Shown: positions 33,033-41,571, counted from the first letter of the stretch. The stretch is 64,000 nt of DNA from Hymenobacter elongatus (GCF_004745955.1 NZ_SRLD01000026.1:1-64000); one strand, 5' to 3'. The notes: generated from the sequence alone by a model not told the origin. Numbers and translations are program-made.

Positions 33033-33875
33033 TTACTTCAAAATTTTGCTGATCAGATTGGCCTGCCGAATCTGTTGGTGGACGGCTGAAAAGTCTTCCT
33101 CGTCAATGAGCTGGCGCAGATGCTGAAGCTGTTTGATGTGCTCGTCGAGCACGTCGAGTACGTTTACGCGGTTCTGGCGGAAAATCGGCACCCACATATC
33201 CGGCGAGCTTTTGGCCAAGCGCACCGTGGACGCAAAGCCGCCGCTGGCCAGTGCGAAAATCTGTTGTTCCTCCTTCTCTTTTTCCAGCACCGTGAGGGCC
33301 AGGGCAAAAGAAGTGATGTGCGAAATGTGCGACACGTAGGCCGTGTGCAGGTCGTGGGCGGCGGCATCCAGGTATTCGATCCGCATATTGAGCAGCGAGA
33401 ACAGTGCTTCAACCCGTGTTACGGCATCGGCGTCGCTTTGGTCGGCATCACAAATGACTAGGGTTTTATCATCGAACAGCTCCGACACGGCTGCTTCCGG
33501 TCCCGAATACTCCGTGCCGGCCATCGGGTGCACGGCCACAAACCGGCCCCGCTTCGTATGGCCCGCTACCCGCGCCAGCAGCATCGACTTAGTAGAGCCC
33601 ACATCTATAACAACCTGCTGCTCTACCAGATCGAGCACCTGCGGCAACACCGTGAGCATGGCATCCATCGGCACGGCTACCACCACCAGGTCGGCCCGGC
33701 GCACGGCGGCGGCCAGGTCGGTGCTGGCCTCGTCGATGAGGTGCAGGGCCAGGGCTTTCTGCCGGTTTTCGGCGCTTAGGTCTACCCCGATGCGGTGCGT
33801 GGTAAGCCCTTTCTCCTTCAGGCTGATAGCCAACGAGCCGCCAATCAGGCCCAGGCCAATTATCGTTACAATCAT
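33033..33875 (-). CDS. tyrA: Prephenate dehydrogenase
   Basis: A 280-residue NAD(P)-dependent enzyme making 4-hydroxyphenylpyruvate for tyrosine. The nucleotide-binding IIGLGLIGGSLAISLKE is at the very N-terminus, and the substrate-site region VHPMAGTEYSGPEAA is present with VDVGSTKS. The length is typical. No ACT domain is attached. Its ATG overlaps the stop of the preceding aminotransferase gene (ATGA), so translation is coupled. Confidence 0.94.
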   Translation of the reverse strand: MIVTIIGLGLIGGSLAISLKEKGLTTHRIGVDLSAENRQKALALHLIDEASTDLAAAVRRADLVVVAVPMDAMLTVLPQVLDLVEQQVVIDVGSTKSMLLARVAGHTKRGRFVAVHPMAGTEYSGPEAAVSELFDDKTLVICDADQSDADAVTRVEALFSLLNMRIEYLDAAAHDLHTAYVSHISHITSFALALTVLEKEKEEQQIFALASGGFASTVRLAKSSPDMWVPIFRQNRVNVLDVLDEHIKQLQHLRQLIDEEDFSAVHQQIRQANLISKILK

Positions 33876-35062
33876 GATGCGGTGGCGCTAAAAGTGGCGT
33901 TGCGGGCTTGCCCGATGCGGTCCAGGGCGGCCCCTAGCACGTCGATGGTCTGGCACAGGCTCACCCGGATGTAGCCGTTGCCATTGGAGCCGAAAATGCC
34001 GCCGGGCGTAAGGAAGACCCGCGCCGCGTGCAGCAGCTCGTCGCTCAGCGCGTAGCCATCGGCGTAGCCGGCCGGAATAGCCGCCCACACGAACAAGCCC
34101 ACCTGGTCGCGGGCGAAAGTGCAGCCGATGAAGTCGAGCAGCTCGAATACCAGCTCGCGCCGCGCCCGGTAGTGGGCGTTCAGCTCGGCATACCAGGTTT
34201 CGTCCAGCCGCAGGGCCTCCACGGCCGCCAGCTGCACCGGCAAAAACATCCCCGAATCGAGGTTGCTTTTGAAGCGCAGCACTTCCTGCAGCAAGTCGGC
34301 GCGGCCGGCCAGCATGCCCACGCGCCAGCCCGCCATGTTGTGCGACTTGCTCAGCGAATTCAGCTCCAGGGCCACAGTCCGCGCGCCCGGCACCGCCAGC
34401 AAACTCTGCGGTGGTTCCTGGTTCAGAATGAAGCTGTAGGGATTGTCGTGCACCAGGAGAATATCGTGGGCGGTGGCAAACGCTACCAGCCGCGCGAAGA
34501 AGGCCGCGTCGGGTGGCGTGCCGGTGGGCATATGCGGGTAGTTGACCCACATCAGCTTCACCCGACTCAGGTCCTTTTGGGTCAATGCGTCCAGGTCAGG
34601 TAGCCAATTACTGCTGGCCGTCAGGTCATAATCCACCGGCGTAGCTCCGCTGAGCTGAGCCGCCGCGCGGTAGGCCGGGTACCCGGGGTTGGGAATCAAC
34701 ACCTCGTCGCCGGCCTCCAGAAACGTCATGCTGACGTGCATAATACCTTCCTTAGAGCCCAGTAGAGGCAGTACTTCCGTTTCCGGGTCCAGCGCCACGG
34801 CGTAGAAGCGGGCATACCAGTCCGCAATGGCCTGGCGCAGCGCCGGCACGCCTTTGTAGCCTTGGTAGGCGTGGGTGTTGGGCTGCTGGGCCGCAGCCGT
34901 CAGTGCGGCTACCACGGCTGGGTGCGGCGGCATATCGGGGCTGCCGATACCGAGGTTGATAACCGGCGCGCCGGCTTTGTTCAGCGCCTCGATTTCGCGC
35001 AGCTTCTGGGAGAAATAATACTCGCTGGTGTGCCGCAAACGACTGGCTACGGAGACTTGCAT
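33872..35062 (-). CDS. PLP aminotransferase of the aromatic operon
   Basis: A 396-residue fold-I aminotransferase. The PLP Lys is in LNSLSKSHNMAGWRVG, the Arg carboxylate clamp falls near YIRVSLC, and PHMPTGTPPD corresponds to the N-P-T-G loop with substituted first residues (Tyr-Pro-His-Met-Pro-Thr-Gly). It resembles LL-diaminopimelate/aspartate-type class I enzymes. Lying between pheA and tyrA, it most likely transaminates phenylpyruvate and 4-hydroxyphenylpyruvate to Phe and Tyr. This assignment rests on context; the sequence alone does not fix the substrate. Confidence 0.9.
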   Translation of the reverse strand: MQVSVASRLRHTSEYYFSQKLREIEALNKAGAPVINLGIGSPDMPPHPAVVAALTAAAQQPNTHAYQGYKGVPALRQAIADWYARFYAVALDPETEVLPLLGSKEGIMHVSMTFLEAGDEVLIPNPGYPAYRAAAQLSGATPVDYDLTASSNWLPDLDALTQKDLSRVKLMWVNYPHMPTGTPPDAAFFARLVAFATAHDILLVHDNPYSFILNQEPPQSLLAVPGARTVALELNSLSKSHNMAGWRVGMLAGRADLLQEVLRFKSNLDSGMFLPVQLAAVEALRLDETWYAELNAHYRARRELVFELLDFIGCTFARDQVGLFVWAAIPAGYADGYALSDELLHAARVFLTPGGIFGSNGNGYIRVSLCQTIDVLGAALDRIGQARNATFSATAS

Positions 35063-35170
35063 AGGTTGAATTTAGTCCGGTTTGCCCTACGGTGGCGCAG
35101 CCGAGGCTGGTTGCGTGCAGGGGAGGTTCTATTGCGGTGGCGGCTACCACTGGGCAGCCCACTCGGGTTG

Positions 35171-36001
35171 TCAGTGTGTGGTGCCTTTATGATAAATGCC
35201 GAGCACCTGTAAGCTCTCGGTTACGGGTGCCATTTCCCGCAGGGCATCGTGCAATTGCCGGAGGTGCTCAAATTCCAGATCGGCGTGAAAGTAGTAATGC
35301 CAGGTCCGGCCCGGCAGCGGGCACGACTGCAGCTTAGACAGGTTGATGCCCTGGTCGGCAATCCGGATGAGGACCTGCGCCAGGCTGCCTTGGGCGTGCG
35401 TGGTATGAAAGTATACCGAAGCCTTGTTGGGCTGCGCTACCGCCGCCGCGTTTTCAGGTCGCGCCACCACCAGAAAGCGGGTGTAGTTCTGCTTTTCGGA
35501 GTGAATGTCCTGGGCCAGAATTTCCAGCTCAAACAGGTCCGCTGCCAGCGTGCCAGCCACGGCCGCTGTGCCGGTTCGCCGCCCTTGCCGGATGCGCTGG
35601 GCACTCAGGGCCGTGTCTTCGGTTTCTACCAACCGCCACGGACCGTGCTGGTTCAGAAAATCGGCGCACTGCAGCAGGGCCATCGGGTGGGAGTGTACTT
35701 CCTGAATATCAGCCAGCCGCTGCCCCGGCAAAGCCAGCAGATGCTGCCGGATGTGCAGATACACTTCGCCCGTCACGCGCAGGTCGGCTTTGCGCAGCAG
35801 GTCGTAGTTGGGCAAAATGCTGCCCGCAATAGAGTTCTCGATGGCCAGCACCCCGTAGCCGCTCGTTCCAGTAGCCACCTGCTTCACCACTTCGCCGAAC
35901 GTGGCGCAGGGTGTCGTGGGGGTGGCAGAACCAAAGTAGTGGCGGGCAGCTATCTGGTGAAAACTACCTTCAAAGCCCTGAATGGCAACGGCTGGGAGCA
36001 T
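35171..36001 (-). CDS. pheA: Prephenate dehydratase
   Basis: A 276-residue enzyme converting prephenate to phenylpyruvate. Domain 1 holds GFEGSFHQIAARHYFG, ENSIAGSI and NYTRFLVVAR (the TRF catalytic Thr). The C-terminal ACT domain (KASVYFHTTHAQGSLAQVLIRIADQGINLSKLQSCP) normally binds Phe; its usual ESRP motif reads QSCP here, a variation seen in related Bacteroidota, so feedback sensitivity cannot be judged. ATG 36001 follows the second leader-peptide attenuator. An upstream in-frame start at 36058 lies in the terminator region and is rejected. Confidence 0.95.
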   Translation of the reverse strand: MLPAVAIQGFEGSFHQIAARHYFGSATPTTPCATFGEVVKQVATGTSGYGVLAIENSIAGSILPNYDLLRKADLRVTGEVYLHIRQHLLALPGQRLADIQEVHSHPMALLQCADFLNQHGPWRLVETEDTALSAQRIRQGRRTGTAAVAGTLAADLFELEILAQDIHSEKQNYTRFLVVARPENAAAVAQPNKASVYFHTTHAQGSLAQVLIRIADQGINLSKLQSCPLPGRTWHYYFHADLEFEHLRQLHDALREMAPVTESLQVLGIYHKGTTH

Positions 36002-36023
36002 GATGCGGGAGAAGAAAAGACAT

Positions 36024-36050
36024 AAAAAAAGGCCTCCGGTGTCCGGGGCC
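36024..36050 (-). terminator. Attenuator terminator 2 in front of pheA
   Basis: On the minus strand, GGCCCCGG pairs with CCGGAGGCC with one bulged base and a three-base loop, then seven T residues (complement of 36024-36030). It lies 23 bases before the pheA ATG. The octamer AATAGGGC at 36055-36048, partly inside the left arm, can pair instead with GCCCTATT at 36099-36092 near the end of leader peptide 2, giving a mutually exclusive antiterminator. Confidence 0.85.
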
Positions 36051-36080
36051 CTATTCATTTGCTTGGCGGTTCCTGACTGG

Positions 36081-36161
36081 TCAGGTAAAGCAATAGGGCT
36101 GCGGCTGCTTCCGGTAGAAGTAGGAGTAGAATCCGTAATAAGAGAAGCTGGGCGCAGACAT
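36081..36161 (-). CDS. Leader peptide 2, Tyr/Phe-rich, pheA operon attenuator
   Basis: A 26-codon frame from ATG 36161 to TGA 36081, too short for normal gene finding. Residues 6-16 read FSYYGFYSYFY; in all it has six Tyr and four Phe codons, 10 of 26. Ten codons later it ends with Pro-Tyr-Cys-Phe-Thr. The stop codon is within CCTGACCAGTCAGG, itself a small palindrome. A ribosome stalled at the Tyr/Phe run would leave the 36092-36099 octamer free to form the antiterminator; a ribosome reaching the stop would cover it. No Shine-Dalgarno is expected in this phylum. This is the expected form of amino acid-controlled attenuation. Confidence 0.8.
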   Translation of the reverse strand: MSAPSFSYYGFYSYFYRKQPQPYCFT

Positions 36162-36179
36162 TGGGAAAAGGAAATAGAT

Positions 36180-36214
36180 AAAAAAAGAGCCTCCCGGTTA
36201 CGAGAGGCTCTTTT
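36180..36214 (-). terminator. Attenuator terminator 1, between the two leader peptides
   Basis: On the minus strand AAAAGAGCCTC pairs with GAGGCTCTTTT (36214-36204 with 36193-36183; 11 bp, 10-base loop) and is followed by further T residues. It lies between leader peptide 1 (stop 36252) and leader peptide 2 (start 36161). A GAGGC sequence at 36247-36243, immediately after the leader 1 stop, can pair with the left arm GCCTC, a possible antiterminator. Confidence 0.85.
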
Positions 36215-36251
36215 CGAAGTATGCTTAGGATGCGTACATACGGCCTCGTCT

Positions 36252-36311
36252 CTACGGTTTGGCGTAGAAATAAAAGTAGGTAGCGTAATATGAAGCCTGG
36301 GGCGTGCGCAT
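36252..36311 (-). CDS. Leader peptide 1, Tyr/Phe-rich, pheA operon attenuator
   Basis: A 19-residue frame: MRTPQASYYATYFYFYAKP, stop TAG. Five Tyr and two Phe lie within nine consecutive residues (8-16). It is followed by a terminator at 36180-36214 and then by a second leader-terminator unit before pheA. The two leaders differ in sequence except for the aromatic codon runs, so they are not a simple recent duplication. The upstream promoter is not clear; TACTTTTT near 36390 is a weak -7 candidate. Confidence 0.75.
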   Translation of the reverse strand: MRTPQASYYATYFYFYAKP

Positions 36312-36694
36312 CGACAAATCGAGTTTTACTGGGCTAAAGATTGGACATGATTCGCAGATAACAAGCGTTAGTCCAAAATTTTGCGCTAAAAAAGTATGCC
36401 CAAGTCAAGATAGAAAACCAGAAATGAGGCTCCACTACTATATGGAGGCTACTGGAAGGCTACTAAAGAAAAACTCCTGACCAGTCGCCCACCGGTCAGG
36501 AGTTTCTTCCTAGTGGCCCTCTAGCGGGCAGCGGTGATGCCCGCAAGGCCGCGGGGCACGGGGCGGTGCCCTGCACGGGTTGTGTCCCAGCCACTTGTTG
36601 CCAGTAAGCAGCAGGCAAGTAGCCCGAACTAGGATATCATCGGTGGCGCTAGCCAATCGGTGATGCATACAGAGAGTAGCGGTGCTGCGCATGG
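36312..36694. other. Intergenic region upstream of the attenuator
   Basis: This stretch holds the presumed promoter of the aromatic operon, the terminator at 36472-36506 and, next to the stop of the gene at 36695, an open minus-strand frame of 60 codons (ATG 36692 to 36510). That frame is rich in Cys, His and Arg and has no hydrophobic pattern; I consider it probably not a gene. The part between 36312 and 36470 is AT-rich, as expected of a promoter region. Confidence 0.4.
36472..36506 (-). terminator. Rho-independent terminator
   Basis: AAACTCCTGACC (36472-36483) pairs with GGTCAGGAGTTT (36495-36506), 12 bp with an 11-base loop; on the minus strand GTTTTTCTTT follows. It ends transcription of the gene at 36695-37498 before the aromatic operon leader begins, so the attenuators must have their own promoter. 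Confidence 0.8.
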
Positions 36695-37498
36695 CTACTG
36701 CCGCTGAAAAGCATGGGCCACACGCCGTGGGAGGCCACGCAGCCGCTGCCACATGCCCCGTGGCGTGTACATAGGAGCGCGCGCCTCTAGCACGCCCATT
36801 ACTACAACGTGCACAACTCCCACTGGCGACGCAGTCCGCTGAATTTCTAGTGCTTGCTCGTCGGTAGGTTGTATCCGAGCAACCTCGTTGTAGCCCACAG
36901 AGCGAAATAGCAACCGATAATGCCGCTCCGTGTCAGTGATTGGCAAGGAGAAGTGTCCTTCATGGTCCGTAGAAACGCCGTGCCTGGTGCCTTCCAACAG
37001 CACCGTTACGCCCGGTAGTGGCGTGCCGTCCTGCTTATCGGTCACTTGGCCGCTGAGTATGCTGCAGGTAGTGCCGGCGGTTTCGGCTTCATTTGGTCGT
37101 TCTACAAAAGGAGATACCCCTATTATATAAGTTGAACTAGCCTTGCCCCTATCGGTCTGTTTTCTGGTCATGTTTTGCGCTTGAGCAGCGGCGGGTGCTA
37201 CAGCCAAGCGAAGACCAAGCACCGCTACCGTAGCAGCCACTGCCGTTTGCCACCACGCGGCACGGCTTATTGCGCCGGGCTGCAAGGCTCTGTTAAGCTG
37301 GCTGGTCCCGAAACGCCCACAGGTGCGACCCGAAGCGGCAGCCAGTTCCGCCAGTATTTCGGCGTCGGTTTTCTGGCTGAAGTCAACCACCACTTTTTGG
37401 CAAGCGACGCAGTGGCGGCCCGCGCCCTGGGGCGTCATGGTAGCCCAACGCTGGGCACAGGGTGCCAGAACGTGCAGTGATATGGAGGATTTAGGCAT
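36695..37498 (-). CDS. Membrane protein with CarboxypepD_reg-like domain and Cys-motif N-terminus
   Basis: A 267-residue protein with three parts. The N-terminal 75 residues hold spaced cysteines and a His (PCAQRW, then GAGRHCVACQKVVVDFSQKTDAEILAEL, then GRTCGRF), which may bind metal. One hydrophobic segment spans about 83-105 (TAVAATVAVLGLRLAVAPAAA). A carboxypeptidase-regulatory-like beta domain (SGQVTDKQDGTPLPGVTVLLEGTRHGVSTDHEGHFSLP) with LLFRSVGYNEV follows. Such Cys-N-terminal proteins are frequent in Hymenobacter, without assigned function. The C-terminus is basic. It is isolated, with a terminator downstream. Confidence 0.75.
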   Translation of the reverse strand: MPKSSISLHVLAPCAQRWATMTPQGAGRHCVACQKVVVDFSQKTDAEILAELAAASGRTCGRFGTSQLNRALQPGAISRAAWWQTAVAATVAVLGLRLAVAPAAAQAQNMTRKQTDRGKASSTYIIGVSPFVERPNEAETAGTTCSILSGQVTDKQDGTPLPGVTVLLEGTRHGVSTDHEGHFSLPITDTERHYRLLFRSVGYNEVARIQPTDEQALEIQRTASPVGVVHVVVMGVLEARAPMYTPRGMWQRLRGLPRRVAHAFQRQ

Positions 37499-38964
37499 CA
37501 GAAAGTGAGAATCAAATCACATGGAGTAATAAACTACAGAGCCACGCGCCCCTCAGCAGTTCTCTGTAGTGCCAGTCACCGAGCTACAATCCTCCGCAAG
37601 CCGCACCATCCGCCCGACCTCAGCGCGGTAGCCCTTGGTACTGGTGGTGCCCGCCTGCCGCCTGGCAAAGCCACACGCAGTGCCTGATGCTCGAGACTCC
37701 AGGGGCACATGGCCAGTTTTTTCGTGTCCGAAACCCGGCCGGAGCCAATGGGGGAGAGTAATCCAGGGGGCGTAATGCACTGTGCCTCCCTCCCGCACAA
37801 CACTCGGCGAGGCCACTGAGCATAGTTGAGAAAGCGCCGCCCGTTGGAATGGCTACTGCCATCCACGGCAATAGAAAAAGCACTCAGCTTCTCTTTGCAG
37901 GCCCTAAGCAACCCGCTTTCCTTGCTGAGATTGTCCGAATCGGCAACAGCCGGCATAGGGCGGGAAGGTGCAAAATCGGGGGATTGTGCTGCTGCAACAG
38001 CTTTATTCCCGTGAGCTTTCCTTTTCTGCGCCCTCCCCGCCGATGCCTGGCCGCGAGTCGTCTTAGCAGTTATTCTCCACGCTATCAAACCAATGATTCG
38101 GCCAGGAGCCATACCCGTAGCCACAGCTACCGCAGTCAATTCTTGGTAGTCAACCGCCAATCCCACAGTCACTATATCATGGTCCAGAGCCGAGTATTCT
38201 TCCCTGGTACAACCAACAGTGGTGAACATCAGAGCCTCGCTATGCTTCGGTACCGGGAGCCGATACGCACCCGCATGGTTGCTTATAACACCGATATGTG
38301 TGCTTTTTGCTAAACCCGTAGCACTTGGCATTCTTTGGCCGGTGCTTCGGTCAGGGATAGAGCCTCGCACAGGAATAGTGTCCGGTGCGGTAGATTGGCA
38401 CGACATTGAAGTACGCGGCCTGTGGGCAGCTTGCGGGTGTTGAGCGCAGTCAAGCCAAGGTAGCAGACCGCTTGTTCCTGGAGCAAAGTGGGGTTTCATA
38501 CATTCAGACAGTAGCTAAAGGAGTTCTACTATCTGATGCGCAGGCCCACCGAATTCCATAGCAGGCCGGAAAATAGTTTAGCTGGCCTCCACTGCCCTAA
38601 AGTGCTTTAAGACTGCTGCCTGAGCCGCACCTCACAAACGGCTGTCTTGCATTGCAGTAGCAGATGTAGCCCTGGTCCAGGTAGGCGCCCCCCCCTGTTA
38701 CCTGGTCGAGCGAGGCGCACAAGTGACGGTGCTTAATCTGCTGGTCGTCCGGCGCGTTTTCGAGTCCATCAAGGCATACTCTTGCTGCTTTTTCCGTGAA
38801 TGGTGAATGTCGTTTGGTTTAACCCTTGGCCACAACGGGTGCATACTCCGGTGCTGTTGGCACAGCCCTGGCCTCATTGATCTGGGGCGTACAAAAAGTG
38901 GGCACGTCCAGCGTCTACACCAACAAACTGGCCAGAAAGGGAGGAATACACAACTACTGAACTC
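37499..38964. other. 1.5-kb region without a convincing gene
   Basis: Several open frames overlap here (for example minus 37576-38499, 307 codons; plus 37849-38313, 154 codons; minus 38698-38979). The long minus frame has Arg/Ser/Pro-rich, patternless composition, no signal or family motif, and its codon use does not resemble the neighbours. Around 38,650-38,880 short protein-like stretches such as DDQQIKHRHLCASLDQV appear in a minus frame, interrupted by a stop, suggesting decayed coding sequence. The most likely reading is a relic of lost genes. Confidence 0.4.
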
Positions 38965-39050
38965 CCTTAGACGCATCACAGCCCACGGGCTCCCCTAGAA
39001 ACGGTTACCGCCATTTCTAAGGGAGCCCGTGGGCTGTGATGCGTTTAAGG
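38965..39050. repeat. Long hairpin downstream of the penicillin acylase gene
   Basis: ACGCATCACAGCCCACGGGC plus TCCC (38971-38994) is perfectly repeated inverted at 39021-39044; the stem extends on both sides with a few mismatches (CTTAG/TTAAG outside and TAGAAA/TTTCTA inside) to about 35 bp. It begins only a few bases after the acylase stop at 39055. It has no T-run, so it may stabilise the mRNA 3' end, or be an inserted palindrome. Confidence 0.7.
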
Positions 39051-39054
39051 CGGG

Positions 39055-41478
39055 CTACCTACCGAGTTGCCAGGCGGCTTCTTTGCAGGCGGCTTTGGCT
39101 TCCTGCTCGGAGGTGTAGAAGTGCAACTCGTAATAATTGCCTTTTTGCCAGTCGTCGATGAAGTCGGTGTAGTGCTTGCTACCGACGTCGCCCGACTGGC
39201 CGCCGGGGTAGATGCCGTAGGCTTTGGGCTTGTCGCCCAGCTCCACAATCATGCGCCACGACGGGCCCCAGTTTTTGGATATAGCGTTGATAGCCTCCGG
39301 GTTGCCGCCCGATGAGATACCCATGCGGCTGAAGGCCGCCAGGGTGGAGAGGTGGGTCACGTTAATCTTGTTTACCTGTCCCCACTCGGGCGAAGCGCCT
39401 TCCCCCGATTTTTCTGCGATACGCGCTACGGCATCCACGAAGGATGATTGAATAACAGCGGCAGCATTTTCCCGCGCAGCCGTATTGATGCGGTTGAAAT
39501 ACGGGTTTTGCGGGTCGCGGACCAGCAGTTGCAGCAGTACTTCGTCTTTGGGAGCCTGGGTGTAGAAAGGATAGGTGCGCAGCTCATCCCAGGTGTAGTC
39601 CTCCACATTGTCCCACCACAGGTCAAACAAGATGGCAGTGGTATCCTGCTGGCTATAATCGCCGCGCCAGTTCTCAATGGCCGTCAGAAATTTTAGCTGG
39701 CCCGGATTCAGCGCGGTGCGGTCAAGGCTGGCCAGTAGCACCGGCATGGCCTGGGCGGCAAAACCGTTGGTGTTGTCGAGCTGCATTTTCTCCATCTTCG
39801 CCACATCAAACTGATTGTCGGCGGCCAGCAGCATATGAATGCGGGCGGCGCGGGTTTCGCTGTAATAGCCGCTGTAATAGTACGGATAGGCCGCGTCGGT
39901 GGGGCGGTTGTTGGCCGAGAACAGATAGCCGCTGGCGGGGTTGTGGCTTTCCGGCAGGCTATCCTCGGGAATGTAGCGGGTGGGCAGGTGCGACTTTTTG
40001 GTGCCGTCCAGCACAAAGCGGCCCTGCTCAGCCCATTTGCGGGCAATTTTGCCCTGGTGCGTAATGGCAATGTCATTGTTTTTACCCGCGTAGATAAAGT
40101 TCTGCACCGGGCAGGCATAGTGACTGATGGCGGCCTTGTAGTCCTGGTAATTGGCGGCCGTGTTCAGCTTGATAAACGTCAGGATTTCGTTGGATGGTTT
40201 TTGCAGCTCCCAGCGCAGGGCATAGTTCAGCATCTCGGGCTTCTCGTGGAAGCGACGGTCCATCACGATGGGACCGTGCACGGTGGAGTACACCGTATCA
40301 TAAAGCGTGGCCGCGTCGCGCACCTTTATTTCCTCCACGCGGGCGGTGGTTTTTTGCCACTTGCCGTCAAATTCATACACGGAGTAATCGTCGGCAATTT
40401 TGAGCTTGTACCAGTCTTTCACGTCGGTTGCCCCGTTGGTGGTGCCCCAGGCCACCGATGAGTTGAAGCCCACGATAATGGCCGGCGCGCCCGGAATCGA
40501 AACGCCGTATACGTTGATGCCGGGGGCCGAAAGCTGCATTTCGAGCCAGATAGCCGGCAGCGACAAGCTCAGGTGCAGGTCGTTGCAGAGAATTGGGTTG
40601 CCCGACTTGGTTTTCTTGCCCGAGACTACCCAGTTGTTACTGCCCAGCTTGGGGTTATACTCGCTGGGCGTCACGGTGGTCAGGCCCTCCAGGAAGGCAT
40701 AGTTCAGGTAGCCGAGCGAGTCAGGGTTGGTGGGGTGGTGCTGGGCCAGCTGGGTGGTTGCACGCTCGGTCAGCGGCGAGTTGTCGGGCGTCCATTCCGG
40801 ATACACCCGGTCGAAGTCCTTGCCCAAGGCCAGGCGCATGCTCGACATGGCCATGTCCTCGTCGTAGCCACTCAGGGCGGTGGCCATATATTTCATAATC
40901 AGCACCGTTTTCAGCTTCGACCACGGCTCGGGTTGGGTGGCAAATAGCTTATATTCAACTGGGTAGTCTTTGTAGTCGAGCTGGTTAATATAGGCATTGA
41001 CGCCTTTGGTGTACGCCGTGAGCACCTGGTTGGTCTGGCTGTCCTGCTCAATGAAGGCCAACGACTTTTTCGCCGCTTCCAGAATACCGAGCCGCCGTTG
41101 CAGCCGGTCTTTGTCCAGGTATTTGGTGCCGAAGACTTCGGCCAGGCGCCCGGCCGAGGCATAGGTCACGAAGTCCATTTGCCATAGACGCAGCGACGCG
41201 GTAACGTAGCCCTGCGCGAAGAACAGATCGGCCTGGTCGCCGGCGAAAATATGCGGTACCTCGCGCTCATCGAAATACACCTGCACCGGGCGGTGCAGCT
41301 CGCCGAGCTGCGTGGCCAGGGCACGCCCGGTGGGCTTCTCGTTCTGGGCCAGCCCCACGAAGGGGTCGAACAGCGGGCCCAGGGCCGGTACGTCGCCGAT
41401 GGTGCGCGAGAGAACCATCACGATAAGACTCACAATCAGGACGGGGAACAGAAATGCTATACTCGGTGCTTTCATCAT
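39055..41478 (-). CDS. Penicillin acylase-family (Ntn) hydrolase
   Basis: An 807-residue N-terminal nucleophile hydrolase precursor. An N-terminal hydrophobic segment (IAFLFPVLIVSLIVMVL) directs export. The alpha-chain region follows, and the autoprocessing site is at LGSNNWVVSGKKT, about residue 279, where the new N-terminal Ser is the nucleophile. LCNDLHLSLSLPAIW and VGFNSSVAWGTTNGATDV are typical of the beta chain. It hydrolyses amides such as acylated peptides or lactones. It lies 93 bases downstream of the Sfp-type gene, same strand, which makes it a plausible last gene of the NRPS operon and a PvdQ-like maturase; but the family is also common alone in Bacteroidota. The start is ATG 41478 (MMKAPSI), with 41475 possible. 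Confidence 0.9.
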   Translation of the reverse strand: MMKAPSIAFLFPVLIVSLIVMVLSRTIGDVPALGPLFDPFVGLAQNEKPTGRALATQLGELHRPVQVYFDEREVPHIFAGDQADLFFAQGYVTASLRLWQMDFVTYASAGRLAEVFGTKYLDKDRLQRRLGILEAAKKSLAFIEQDSQTNQVLTAYTKGVNAYINQLDYKDYPVEYKLFATQPEPWSKLKTVLIMKYMATALSGYDEDMAMSSMRLALGKDFDRVYPEWTPDNSPLTERATTQLAQHHPTNPDSLGYLNYAFLEGLTTVTPSEYNPKLGSNNWVVSGKKTKSGNPILCNDLHLSLSLPAIWLEMQLSAPGINVYGVSIPGAPAIIVGFNSSVAWGTTNGATDVKDWYKLKIADDYSVYEFDGKWQKTTARVEEIKVRDAATLYDTVYSTVHGPIVMDRRFHEKPEMLNYALRWELQKPSNEILTFIKLNTAANYQDYKAAISHYACPVQNFIYAGKNNDIAITHQGKIARKWAEQGRFVLDGTKKSHLPTRYIPEDSLPESHNPASGYLFSANNRPTDAAYPYYYSGYYSETRAARIHMLLAADNQFDVAKMEKMQLDNTNGFAAQAMPVLLASLDRTALNPGQLKFLTAIENWRGDYSQQDTTAILFDLWWDNVEDYTWDELRTYPFYTQAPKDEVLLQLLVRDPQNPYFNRINTAARENAAAVIQSSFVDAVARIAEKSGEGASPEWGQVNKINVTHLSTLAAFSRMGISSGGNPEAINAISKNWGPSWRMIVELGDKPKAYGIYPGGQSGDVGSKHYTDFIDDWQKGNYYELHFYTSEQEAKAACKEAAWQLGR

Positions 41479-41571
41479 CGGGGGCAGGATTAGCCTGCCA
41501 TGCTCCACCAAAGAGCGGGGTTAAGAATAAGATATACAGGTACTAACAATAGATACCAGGCAAGAAGTGGG

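Noticed and set aside
36001-36058. Upstream start for pheA at 36058 with 19 extra residues
   Set aside because: The extra residues are encoded by the attenuator hairpin and T-run; the family start fits ATG 36001.
36510-36692. 60-codon frame directly after the stop of the gene at 36695
   Set aside because: The position would suit a coupled gene, but the composition (many Arg, Pro, His, Cys) and absence of structure look like read-through of non-coding sequence.
37576-38499. 307-codon minus-strand frame
   Set aside because: No signal, motif or regular hydrophobic pattern; Ser/Arg/Pro-rich composition and overlap with several frames of similar quality make it likely to be a chance open frame.
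41479-41511. Start of the penicillin acylase gene at 41511
   Set aside because: It would place 11 polar residues before the export signal; the ATGs at 41478 and 41475 start directly before it.
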